A stretch of 64,000 nt of DNA from Amoebophrya sp. A120 (Eukaryota; Sar; Dinophyceae; Syndiniales; Amoebophryaceae). The stretch spans positions 11,348,591 through 11,412,590 of the forward strand of contig CAJINV010000002.1 in NCBI GenBank assembly GCA_905178155.1. The letters are read 5' to 3'. The position numbers and the translations under genes are program-made. Of the stretch, positions 11,105-22,197 are shown one piece after another. The notes under the pieces were generated by a model. It worked only from the letters and a program-made list of their open reading frames with translations, was not told where the DNA came from and did not search any database. Positions within the stretch are counted from its first letter, which is position 1, and every line of letters begins with the position of its first letter.

Positions 11105-14100
11105 CTAAAAAACAAATATAAGCAATGAATCTTGAAGCCCGTTGGTGCAGCTGGTGGACGTAAAATAAATCTTGGAAAAAAGGCACAAAGAATCCGGTAG
11201 TACCGTTTCTCGCTCGATCTGGTTTTGCTTGCTCTGCACCGCGAGGTCAGCGTGGTGCTCGGTCCAGACGTCTGTGAAGTTGTTCAGCAGCACGGAAGTT
11301 GGCATCGCCACGACGAGAAGCGCCGTGAGCATGGAGATGATGCCGGCCAGCTGGCCCACTAAGCTATAGGGTGCCATGTCTCCGTACCCCACGGTGGTGT
11401 AGGTGACGAAACTCCACCACATGCTGTGCGGGATGGACTTGAAGGGGGTGGCCTCCACGTCGTCTATGACCCAGTTTCTGCGTACCCACGTCTTCTTCAC
11501 GGGGTCCCAGTGCCCCGACTCCGCGAAGTAGATTATCGAGGCGGACACCGTCACGAAGAGGAGCAACACGAACAGCAGCACGGCGAGCGCGAGGAAAGAT
11601 CGGGTAAACACCTTCGCGATCACCGTTATTGTGTTCACATACTTAGCCACCTTCATGAACCGGAACAACCGGGTCAGCCGCACCACACGCAGCACCGTGG
11701 AACCCTGCACGCCACTGCTGCCCACGAAGAGCTCGAGATAGAACGGCACAATCGCCAGCACATCAACGAGATTCATTGGGGTTAGGATAAAGTCGCTTAA
11801 CCTGTTTGTTTGTTGTTCCGTAGAGGATTTGGATATTCCGATAATTCATGCATGTTGGGCACTCGCATTGGGTTTGGGGGGGGCCTGTAGTTAAAGGTAG
11901 AGGCCTGTCGTCAACTGTAACTGAACATCAGCGATATTAGAAGAGGTTCAATTACAATTTTGGACCAGATAAATACAATTCAATACCTTCTCAATCGTCC
12001 GTGCCTTCTTCCGAGACTGTGCTCCCCGAGGCAGAGTTCAACGCAGCAGTTGCGGCCACGGCACCAGCTTGCAGCGACCTTGGGTCGCTGCGAGCACACA
12101 GGGCGGCATTGTCGGCCGACTGCGTTGTGCCGTGCGTCGCAGCTGCGGTGCGCTCGCTAATCCATGCATCGAGGCGGGTGGAGATTAACTCCCAACGCCC
12201 GCTCTCCCAATGCTCCACCGGGCGAGATTCATGCTGGGCCATGGCCAAGGTGCGCGGCATGTTCAGCCAGTGCATGCACTGGAGATNNNNNNNNNNNNNN
12301 NNNNNNNNNNNNNNNNNNNNNNNNNNNNNNNNNNNNNNNNNNNNNNNNNNNNNNNNNNNNNNNNNNNNNNNNNNNNNNNNNNNNNNNNNNNNNNNNNNNN
12401 NNNNNNNNNNNNNNNNNNNNNNNNNNNNNNNNNNNNNNNNNNNNNNNNNNNNNNNNNNNNNNNNNNNNNNNNNNNNNNNNNNNNNNNNNNNNNNNNNNNN
12501 NNNNNNNNNNNNNNNNNNNNNNNNNNNNNNNNNNNNNNNNNNNNNNNNNNNNNNNNNNNNNNNNNNNNNNNNNNNNNNTTCAATACCTTCTCAATCGTCC
12601 GTGCCTTCTTCCGAGACTGTGCTCCCCGAGGCAGAGTTCAACGCAGCAGTTGCGGCCACGGCACCAGCTTGCAGCGACCTTGGGTCGCTGCGAGCACACA
12701 GGGCGGCATTGTCGGCCGACTGCGTTGTGCCGTGCGTCGCAGCTGCGGTGCGCTCGCTAATCCATGCATCGAGGCGGGTGGAGATTAACTCCCAACGCCC
12801 GCTCTCCCAATGCTCCACCGGGCGAGATTCATGCTGGGCCATGGCCAAGGTGCGCGGCATGTTCAGCCAGTGCATGCACTGGAGATCATGCCCGCAAACC
12901 AGGGCCATGCTGCCCGTTCTCTACACCTCTCTATCTTTCCCCGGGGCTGGCTTTCAGATACCCGCCCATGCGAGTATCTAAGAGCCAGTCGCCCCAGGAA
13001 GATATACCCTGAGCTTCTGCTTCGCGCAGCGAGCATGCCCTCTGTGGAGGGGCGCTCGCGTGGAGCAGAAGCGCAAGGCAGCGACGCACTGGGCTCACGC
13101 GGGGCCGGTATCGCAAGGGACCACGCAACACGTTTCCGCGGGGAAACATGCCGCGACGGGGACCTACGGACGCGACGCAGGGCATTTTCTGAGGTACAGA
13201 GCGTCGCTGGGGACCACGCGGCACGCTTCGGGCGAAGCGTTTCGCGACGGGGACCTACGGAGAGACACGACACGAAGCTCATAGCTTCGCCGTCGCGTCG
13301 GCAGGGACCGTATATACGCTTCGCTTGAAGCATGCCCCAATGGTGGCCCAAGAGGTAGCACCAAGCTCCTGTGGAGAGGGTGCCTGGGTCACACAGCAGG
13401 CTTCGTGGAAGCGTGGCGCGACGGGGGGACCACAGAGCGGACACCAAACCCTTGCAGGGTTGGTGTCGACAGGGACAGGGACCGCGCAGAACGCTTCGTG
13501 AGAAGCGCGCCCCGAGGGGGACCTGCGGAGACCAACACACCACACCGAGCCGTGGTGGAGTTGATGTCGACGGGGACAACGAACACGCTTCGCAAAAGCG
13601 CGTCGCGATGGGGACTTACGGAGACGCGCGACACCAAACCTGTAGCAAGTTTGCAACACGCGTCGGCGGGGACCACGTGGCACGCTTCGCGTGCCAGAGT
13701 ATGGCCGGGAGCGTGGCAGAGTATGGCCGGCGCGTCTTCACTGGAGTGCACCTGCGTGCCAGCACCTCCAGCTTAGACCTCCAAGGCGTGCGCCTCAGCT
13801 CTCGCTGCAGCACCACCCCGGGGTGCGTCGCATACATCTGCCGCCTCGCGCGCCTTCACTGGAGTGCACCTGCTTGCCAGCACCTCCAGGGAAACGACAA
13901 CACGCGCCCGGCGCGCGCCGTTGCCCCTACAGCGGTGTCGCTCCCGTTAGCTGGCAGCGCTTAACCTCATTTCGCTATTGATCGATATGTTGGACGCGAA
14001 ATACCAAATAAATTTCAATACCTTCTCAAACGTCCGTGCCTTCTTCCGAGACTGTGCTCCCCGAGGCAGAGTTTGAGCAAGTAGTCCTCAGACAGCACCT

Positions 14101-15268
14101 CCGGTCTGCAGCCGTGGCAGGTGAGCAGCCGCGCAATGTACTCCGCCGAGAAGATAATGACGCACACGACCTCCATCTGGTCAAAGACCGGCAACTGCTT
14201 TGGTATACAGTCGTCGCGGCAGTACTCAAAGGTCGCCAGGGGCCACGCCTGCCGGTGCACGGTGTCTACGTTGCAGGTGGTTTCGCACGCGGTGTTGGGC
14301 CACACCTTGAACTCGGGCAGGGTGGCCACGATGAAGAGGATGGAGGAGAACATGATGGTCGCGAGCAGGAAAAAGGACAGCCACTTGGCGAGCCGGCAGC
14401 TGGAGGGGTCCTCGAACACCATGAAGACCCGCTCCATGGTGGTGAGCTGGATGAAAAAGCTGGAATTTTTCCACACGGCCACGAACTCCCACCACCCCAC
14501 CACGTATCAACGGTAAAAGTGTCTGGATCTGGAAGATTCTGACACTTGTCATGCACGTTTTGCATGGGCCATGATGTCTGTGATGCATACCCTAGCAATA
14601 CAGATTTTTTGAGGGCTTCTTGATGCGTATTCCGCATGCCAAATGCCTTCTCAGCGTAGCAAAAACTGCATTCCCTTTGCTGGTACTCATGCAATCAAGA
14701 ATTTTTTGGAATCCAGATGCAGCATCACAAGTTGCATTCTTCCAGACCCAGACATTTTTACATTTGATACCGCGCCGCTGCCGTCCACGTCGTAGTGCTC
14801 GGAGCGGAACACCGTGTCCTCGTCCCCGATCACTTTCAGCACCCGCCGCATGGCCCGCTCGAAGTGCTGGATGTGGATCTCGTCGGCGTTGGACGGGTGG
14901 ATACTAAACCGGTCGGACAGGGTCTGGAACAGCTTCCGGAACAGTCCGAGCCCCAGTTCTAACTTCGCGGGGGGAAGCATGCTCTGGTTCTCGCCGTCCA
15001 TGTTTAGAAAGTCGAACCGGGACAAATCCACCGGGGGCAACGCCCGTATCGGCGCCTCGTCGTCCGTCATCTTTTTCAGGAACGAGTCCCCCGACTGGGA
15101 CACCGAGCGGAGCTTCCCTTGCTCCATCACCGGGTCCACCTGCTTCTTGTTCGTATTGTAGTTTGTAGAATTGGACCCAGGGGTCTCCGTGCGCGGTGTT
15201 GGGTCCTCCATCCCCGGTCCGCCGCCCGGACTGATCTGGTCCTTGTTGCCGCCGAAAAAACTACTCAT
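11105..15268 (-). CDS. EF-hand voltage-gated K+ channel
   Basis: Exons 15268-14770, 14499-14022 and 11801-11105 join to 557 residues in one frame. The N-terminal cytosolic part ends in an EF-hand whose loop, DVDGSGAVGWWE, is split by an introner. Then come S1 (LAKWLSFFLLATIMFSSILF), S2 (MEVVCVIIFSAEYIARLL), S3 (MNLVDVLAIVPFYLELF), an Arg/Lys-bearing S4 (LRVVRLTRLFRFMKVAKYV), S5, a pore with the filter TVGYGD and S6 (GIISMLTALLVVAMPTSVLL). TVGYGD is the K+ selectivity signature. The second intron has a GTATTG donor at 14021 and an AACAG acceptor at 11802; it is 2.2 kb and includes the gap. The last ~30 residues before the stop may be intron, since a GTACTA donor follows IERET. Expected at a membrane; Ca2+ sensing is inferred from the EF-hand. 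Confidence 0.88.
11979..12886. repeat. Identical 308-bp copies flanking the gap
   Basis: 11979-12286 is repeated base for base at 12579-12886, exactly 600 bp away. Its first 60 bp also occur, with one mismatch, at 14014-14073, which is the 3' end of channel exon 2 including the GAAG/GTATTG donor. The block is open on both strands but its translation has no recognised motif. Confidence 0.85.
12287..12578. other. Assembly gap (292 N)
   Basis: A run of undetermined bases inside the second intron of the K+ channel gene, bounded by identical sequence on both sides. The copy number of the repeat around it is therefore unknown. Confidence 1.
12900..13975. repeat. Degenerate ~110-bp repeats in the channel intron
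   Basis: Recurring segments such as GCGACGGGGACCTACGGAGA, interleaved with imperfect palindromes, then two copies of CTTCACTGGAGTGCACCTGC at 13736 and 13853 about 117 bp apart. Long frames here are Arg/Ser/Pro/Cys-rich and follow the repeat; no gene is supported. Confidence 0.65.
14505..14769. mobile_element. Introner, family A (copy 2)
   Basis: 265 bp, terminal repeats TATCAACGGTAAAAGTGTCT and TATCAAATGTAAAAATGTCT (inverted). The target duplication is slightly decayed: CCACG at 14500-14504 and CCGCG at 14770-14774. It splits the EF-hand loop of the K+ channel; excision restores the full 12-residue loop. Confidence 0.92.
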
Positions 15269-15279
15269 GATATTCCGCT

Positions 15280-15561
15280 TATCCTGTGTAAAAACGTCCC
15301 CACCCCAGAGTTGTCATGCAGATTTGCAATTGCAGGAACATTTGTAATGCGCGTCCCCAAGGGAGGCGCTTCCAATCGTGTTTTGGCATTTGTAATGCTG
15401 CAAAAAGGATAGGCAGATGGATTTGTGATGCGGCTGTCCAGCATGCTAATATGCACTACATTACGGACTGCAACTTGTCATGCGTGGCTCCCAAAACTTA
15501 TGGATTTGTGTTGCTACGTTCCCAACTTGACTATGGGGTGGGGACGTTTTTGCATATGATA
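15280..15561. mobile_element. Introner, family D, in the channel 5' leader
   Basis: 282 bp with termini TATCCTGTGTAAAAACGTCC and TATCATATGCAAAAACGTCC (inverted). The target duplication CCGCT lies at 15275-15279 and 15562-15566. It ends 11 bp upstream of the channel ATG, so it lies in the 5' untranslated region or interrupts a leader exon. It contains TTGTCATGC twice. Confidence 0.85.
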
Positions 15562-15566
15562 CCGCT

Positions 15567-17188
15567 GGTGCTGTCTTCATCCGGTTAAGGCACACTCCTG
15601 CTGCAACAAGGTTGATGTCTCCTGCTTCATGCGATCAGATGAGATCCGGCTGAGGAGGGCCGCTGAGAAAATCCGACGGAGGCATACATAATTGTATCAA
15701 TTTTTGGCAAAATTGACGTCAAGGGGCAAGGGGGGCCGCTAAAAGTAGAGGTATAATGTAACACTAACATATTCGAGTGGAAGCCCGAAATTTAGTAAGG
15801 GTGAATTAGGACGGAGGGTGATTCAATGTGGTTCCTGTTAGCAAGTTTCATCAAGTTCAAAAGAACGTGAAAACGAGAAGGAGGTCGCAAAAGCAAAACC
15901 GAATACTCAGGATTGAATTCTGTGCGTCTGCGTGGTACTTTGACGCGCGACAACGGAGAGGACGACGAGCAAAAGTTTTCCATGGGCGCAGCACTGCGCC
16001 TGCTTTTCTATCGTCGTACGATAAAACTATCCATTGAGGGGACAGAGCCTCTACTTCCTTGTTGGACGACGTCTTGACATCTAACCGAGCCATCGTCTGC
16101 AGCCTACTTATATGTATCTCTGGACGAACCGAGGTAAGGAACTTCATGGCTCGATTTTCAATACTTAATATGCGACCGATTTATGTCATTATCAATTTCA
16201 ATAAGCAAAAATTAGTTCATTCAGGAAAAATCAAACAACCAGCGCTGTCTTCATCTGTCCCATGTCGTGCTGGTATGAGACAAGAAAAAAAAGAAAGGAT
16301 ATTCCAGGATGAGAGAAGTAGAGAATAGGACTTTATTAACCTGAGCAAATAATCGTTTGTCCATTTACTTAGATTGATCTCGACCTTGTTACTCAGGAGT
16401 TCTTGGGGAGCGGAAGAGAAGATAGGGGTAGGGTTGCTACCTTATGTCATAACTATAAATATTACTAACTGGTCAAAGAATTCGGAGTTGGTGCTCGGTC
16501 AGCGTCAGGAAAGAATGAGAAAGAGAAACAAAAAGAAAATGTGAAGAAATAAAAAATAAAATGCGAAAAAAGTGAATGCGTATGCTAAAATCTAAATTAC
16601 GTGAAAAGCAAAAAGGAAAATGAAGTGGAGACGAGGTATGTACTGACAGCAACCAATGAATGTGGTGCAGCCAACAAAGGTACTCGTACTTATCCGTAAA
16701 AAAGCTTGCTAGATTCGATTCCCATTCCACCTAGGAAAGCTGGTCAAGCAAGTTCATACTGTCCTCGACAATCCGCTTGATGCGAGAACCTCCAGGTTGT
16801 AATCTTAATCTGCAACTGCAAGTGGTCCACCGAGCACTTCTTGTATATGTACTTTCGGTCATCTTCCACTTCCTGTCTGCTTGATAAGATATGCCTTTGT
16901 TTTGGCTCATCTGCCCTCGTCGTGCGTGTCTACGGCATCAAGCGCAATGCAAAAAGTTAACATATACTCGTCCTGCAGAGACTACTATATCAAAAAGACA
17001 GAAAGAGAGGAGAGCGTGAGGCTCTATCACCTCTTTTTCTTTGAGTTTGACGTGTTCTACTTCTACTTCTTGTAAATAAACAACTACCTACCGTACAGGT
17101 TTAGCGTAACTACTGAAACGAAAGAATTAGAACTCAAGTGAAAATTAGTATTGTACCCGCAGAGCTACACCTACGACAGCTATGATGC
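15567..17188. other. Intergenic between the two channel genes
   Basis: AT-rich sequence with short frames only on either strand. No protein motif, tRNA or repeat was recognised. 16500-16640 is A-rich. Confidence 0.6.
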
Positions 17189-20100
17189 TCACCGTGAGAG
17201 GTCGAGTTCCAGAGCGGCGTGTATTTTGTCTAGTACGTCGGTCATGCGGTTGAGCTTCCCCTCGACTGTATCCATTCGCCCGTTGAGTGCGTCCATCTGC
17301 CCGTGCAGAACACGAGCTGCGTCTCCGCCGCCCACTGAGACTGTAGAAACGGCTCCTCCGTCGCGGCTTTGCGCCCTGCTGAGGCTAGGCGTTTCGGCGC
17401 TGTCCTCTACATCTCCTGGAGCTGGACCTAGTGTCAGTTTGTTTTCAGCGAGCGTACATACTCCTATATGGCCGGACAAAAGTCCTTAATTCCGGATTTT
17501 GCTAGCGATAAAAATAGATAATTTTTTCTATAAATTGAGTGGGTGCGAATTCGGCAGAGCACAGACTCGATGCGCTCAAAGGCCGCAGGTCTTTGTGTTT
17601 TGGTCTCGAGATCATTTCCATCTGGCAGCATTTTTTTTATGATTGCACGAATGCGAACAGTGGGCGTTGCAGTTCTTGCACTTGGGGCGCCCACGCCTCC
17701 GCAAGAAAGCAAACAAACTCGCATGGGCCGCCTTGTATCCAGCGTCTACGAACTAGCTGGCCCATGAGGCATCTTGACCAGTGAGCACGCCGTTCCTGGC
17801 GGGTGCGCCAATAGATGTAGGACCGGCCCCCAGCAGGCCTGCTGCTCCGACACTATTGGGTTGCCAAACATAGGGCAAACCCGCCACGGCCAGGGCGATA
17901 GAACCAAGCTCGCCAATTAATTTGCAGAAAAAAGGGCGACGGCCCAAGCGCGGCGGCGTTCAATTTAATTGATTTCCTAAGGCCGGGCGGCAATAGAATA
18001 GAGGCGCGAGGCCAATAGACTAAGAGGCGCGAGGCCACTAGACTAGAGGGCGTGGGCTTCTGTGATAGTGCTCGCGGGCGCTGGGAAATCAATTAAATTG
18101 AGGGTCGCCACTTTGCAACCCGCCGCCGGCGAGCAGGCAAACCATGCGAAAACAGCGAAGCCAGCGACAGCTCTGGCGCTGCGATCGCCACGATATTAAA
18201 GCAAAACGGCCCCCCGCCTTCGCGCGGCGGCGCCCTGGCGAGCGCCCACCCAATTGGCGCAGTTGCCCGGGGCGGCGTCTCACGCAGATTCTCTTCGGGC
18301 GCAGCAACAGGAAGGCCCCCGCCGTTTTACCCTGCGGCGCGCAATGGGGATCGTTGGCAATCAAGCTAAAGCCCTCCGAAGGCAGCGCGCTTGCCTATTG
18401 TGTGGCGCTTGTTGTTCTACACCTCCTGGAGCTGGACCTAGTGTCAGTTGTTTTTTCCAAAGGTAAGTCCATTAGTAGAAGATGCACCGTATCCAGCGAG
18501 CGTACATACTCGTACTCCTACTCCAGGTCACAAATATTTATAACGATTAAGGCGAGCTGCTTCACTTAGTAGAAGCAACATCAGAATACGAGTAGGGGCG
18601 ATCGTCTTCTAGTAGGTTCAGTGTATGCATGCTCCAGCAGTGGTTTTCTTTTTTTCCATTCGTGCAAAACACGTGATGTCACCTTTCCGTTCTAATACAC
18701 CATCCATTGCTGGTCGAAGCAAGAATAGATCAGCTAGTATTGCTTCGACCAGCAAAAATAAGTACTAAAACGCAGAGTGCTCCGTACTAGCTTCTCCTAG
18801 AGCTAGACCCAGAGTGGTCACAGTCATAATTTCATCTGGCACCAGTTGGAAGTTCATCTTCATCATCATCTTCATCTGCTATACGACGGGGGAACAAGTA
18901 TTAATTAATAGGTACCTGACGCTGCCGCGGGCGGGAGAAGGGATTTCGATCTTGTCCTGCTTCCGCCGGACAAACCTCCGGAGGCTAGCTGCATCCGGTG
19001 TGACGTGAGCATTTTTTGCACGTCGTTTTTCGTTTGCTTCGCTATCTTCAACACCTTGGTGAGCTCAATCGGCGCCTCGGACGTGACGCGCTCCCGCATC
19101 AGGTCGCAGAACTCGTCAATCCCGACGGAGTTGTCCCCGTCCACGTCCAGCGTGTCGAATAACTGCACCGGGGATTCGTTGCCCAGGAAATGCTGCAACT
19201 CCACCTCTATCTCCGGGTTCGTCTCTAATCCCTCGAGTATGGCGTTCTCAAATGTTACATTCTCAACTGTTACATGAATTTGTCATGCAAGAACAGCAAA
19301 AGCGAACGCGGGAAGATTGCGCGCTTTGCATTACAAATTTGGAGCAGATCCAGGTGGTGTTTAGCCCTTCGAGAATTTGTCATGCGAAACACCTTGATCG
19401 TGTGGCGGCTTATGGTCATTTTGCATGACAAATCATGTAACAGTTGAGAATGTAACATTTGAGAACGCCATATCGAGCAGCTCCTCCTTGGAAATCTCGC
19501 CGGACCCGTCCCTGTCGAGCAGAACGAAGATTGCTTTGATTTGCGGCATATGCATTGCAAAAGCATCGTATTCGTACTAGTACAAATTGCATTACAAATT
19601 TTATCAGAAAGAAAAATGGAATTTGTAATGCTAATTGAGGTAAAAAGGTAGGTTTGTCATGCAAGATTTTTTTTTTTTCATTGGGCCCCGCTATTTTTCG
19701 CATATATCAAATTCATCACTAAGTTAGGAGGCCGGTGGCCGTTGCCTAACATGTGATGCAGTTCTACGAATTCACCTGCCTGCCGCAGCAGGTATCAGGG
19801 CCGACACCTTTCACACAGTTGAGCAGAGCGCGTTTATACCATCTTTTTTGTTTTTGTTTTTCTCTTACTTTCGACGCCCGGTCTTGCAGGACTCTCGTCC
19901 TGTGGTCTCTTGGGCTGTATACTGCTTGTCATGCAAGATTGCAATTAGTACGAGTACGATACTTTTGCACAGGATACGGCATCATCTGCTCCAGCTTTTT
20001 TTTCGCGTACACCGCGTTCACCTCCTTGTCATTCTTCGACGATTCCAGCGCGTTCTCGACGAGCACGGCGGTGACCAGGTTCATCATCGCGATACTGACC

Positions 20101-21059
20101 GCGAGGATGAAGGGCACAAAGTAGAAAAAGTAGGCGGGTTGGAACTTGATCATGGGGGCGTAGATGCGGTTTATGCTGTCCAGCGTGACGAAAGACAGCA
20201 GGGTGAGCATCACCGAAAAAAGACTGTCAAAGTCCTCGTCCATCAGCTGCTTATACGTGCCGGCCGGCGCGTAGGTCCCGTCGTCCCCGTGAATGTAGTG
20301 CTGCCTGTTTTTCGTGATCAACTCCACTCCCAGCACGGCAAAAAGGTACACGGTCCCAGCGATCAGAATGAAGGTGAACATGATGGTGTCCGCGGAGGTC
20401 AGCAACCCCCGGACCAGCATCCACAGGGTCTTGAAGGTGATGATCAACCGCACCGCTCGGGCCAACCGCAGTAACCGCAGCACGCGGAGCACCATCAGGG
20501 GCTCCAACGCAGAGGGGGTGTCGGCGAAGATGATGGGGAGCACCCACTGGGAGACCACGCCCACCACCACCAGAAAGGTATCGAACACGATCCACCCGGA
20601 GGATTTTAGACTTTTCATGACCCCGAAAGCAAAAAAGCGCGCGGACAACTCGACCACGTAGATGAAGAGGAACATGTTCTCGATCACGGTGAACGCGTCG
20701 GTGTTTTCGTCCTCGACGTTCAATTGCGTTTCCCACCCGATGGTGAGAGAATTCAAGATGATGATCACGCCAATCCACACATCGAATTTCTGCTGGTTCA
20801 AAAAAGAGGCCACGATGGCGCGGTAGTATTCCTTCTTCTTCTCAAACTCGGTCATGTTGGACTGATCCACTATTTGCACCGCCATCGTCCCCCGTAGCGT
20901 CTCCGCGTCTTTCGCCTCCTTTTCGCGCTTCAATGCTTGCGTAGGCAGTTCGAGTTCCGACGTCATCTTTCGGCCTCCAGCAGCACCTCCTCCGGGCGAC
21001 GTCGGGACGATCGTGGAAGTCTTGCTGTGTTGTGGCATGTTGGGTAATTGGTCAGCCAT
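17189..21059 (-). CDS. Single-domain voltage-gated cation channel with EF-hands
   Basis: Four exons (21059-19977, 19543-19473, 19232-18916, 17427-17189) give 569 residues in one frame. After a ~95-residue N-terminus comes one six-helix domain: S1 (FDVWIGVIIILNSLTIG), S2, S3, an Arg-rich S4 (LMVLRVLRLLRLARAVRLI), S5, a pore with TLLSFVTLDSINRIY, and S6 (FILAVSIAMMNLVTAVLVEN). The pore lacks TVGYG and resembles the TLESW-type filter of single-domain Na+/Ca2+ channels, so cation rather than K+ selectivity is inferred. Two EF-hands follow (DRDGSGEISKEE, DVDGDNSVGIDE), the first assembled across two introners. The last exon, joined by a canonical GTACCT/CACTAG intron, adds a coiled coil (MDALNGRMDTVEGKLNRMTD) that could drive tetramer assembly. 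Confidence 0.88.
17961..18100. mobile_element. 140-bp MITE-like element
   Basis: Perfect 17-bp inverted ends CAATTTAATTGATTTCC and their complement. The GC-rich interior has two copies of GAGGCGCGAGGCCA. No clear target duplication. It lies within the last intron of the cation channel. Confidence 0.6.
18707..18755. repeat. Perfect 16-bp hairpin
   Basis: TTGCTGGTCGAAGCAA and its exact reverse complement, separated by 17 nt, in the last intron of the cation channel. It could form a stable RNA or DNA hairpin. Confidence 0.8.
19238..19472. mobile_element. Introner, family C (copy 1)
   Basis: 235 bp, termini TATGGCGTTCTCAAATGTTA in inverted orientation at each end. Target duplication TCGAG at 19233-19237 and 19473-19477. 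It splits the EF-hand region of the cation channel after EELL. Confidence 0.94.
19549..19976. mobile_element. Introner, family E (copy 1)
   Basis: 428 bp, termini TATGCATTGCAAAAGCATCG and CGATACTTTTGCACAGGATA. Target duplication CGGCA at 19544-19548 and 19977-19981. It separates the S6 exon from the 71-bp exon that carries the first EF-hand loop. Confidence 0.92.
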
Positions 21060-22197
21060 GCTTGCTGGTCGTGGGAGCGGGAGGCGAGTCCGAGTCGATC
21101 TTTTTCCACCACCTTCCTTTATTTACCTTTGGACTTGGAGGGTGATACAGAAATAAAAAGTAAAAATGGCAGCTGTTTTATTATTCGTGTTTTTGATCTT
21201 CCAGCTCCTGCACAGAATATCACCCGTCGTCCGGTTTGCGTGCCATTGGACCGGATCGATTGCGTCTTCTTGTTTTTTGTTCTTGCAAGGAACTACTGAT
21301 GATCAAATTTCAACTTCCTAAAGTAGACGCTTGCCCGACGAAACAGCCACGCTGTAACGTCTTTAACTTTATGGGGGCATCAAAGTCACGGGCTATCCGC
21401 GGAGGGGAACTGGTTTCTTCAATGAGTACTGCCATATCGTGCACAAAATCCATCCGTCCAAGGAAACAAACATACCCCGTAAGGGAAGGAACGCACGACA
21501 GCCACGATTTACTTTTTGCACGAATTATACGACTGGACGACAACAAACGAAACCGCGCGTGAGAAGGTGATTGTACGTACCGATTTTAGCTTTTTCTTTC
21601 TGGTTGGCCTTTCATCGATAAAAACCGATGCACTTATTTCGTCTAAATGCCGATTTTGTGCAGCTTTTCCGCCACCTAATTTTTACTAGTATCGCATTAC
21701 GAAGTACTTTTACCGATATTCTGATGAGTTTTGTTCTCTTTTTTGTTCTATCGTTCTTTATTTGATACAAGCACAGCTTCGCACCGACCGTCTGCGAGCC
21801 AAAGGGTGCGACCAAGACCTATGCGGTGACCGAACAAGATGACTGCGTTAGCGCCGATCAACATTTATAGAAGAAGTTTCGTGGGGGGCTGTACGTAGTA
21901 GTTCTTCATCAGCGCACGTGGACGCTAGTTGCGGACGCACGCGATTTCATCAAAAAATTTCATTTGGTGCACGTTCTATGTTTACACAGTTGTAGGTTTC
22001 TTTTGTCATTCCGTTCTTGATGTTGCATCATCGTCCTGATCATAATATCTTTAGTTCACAACATCAAGAAACATGTTCCTGTTCATACAGATACATGACA
22101 TATCGCCGAGACGAGGAGAAGCATCGGCATTGAAAGATGAACAAGAAGAGGACCACGGCATCCAGAAACACCACTTCCAACGACCAGTCACCGCTCC
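21060..22197. other. Intergenic
   Basis: Between the cation channel start and the dehydrogenase stop. Short frames only; no motif or repeat recognised. Confidence 0.6.

Noticed and set aside
12001-12981. Plus-strand frame running through the gap
   Set aside because: It depends on undetermined bases and duplicated intronic sequence of the K+ channel.
12863-13579. 238-codon minus frame
   Set aside because: Cys/Arg/Ser/Pro-rich reading of degenerate repeats inside the channel intron.
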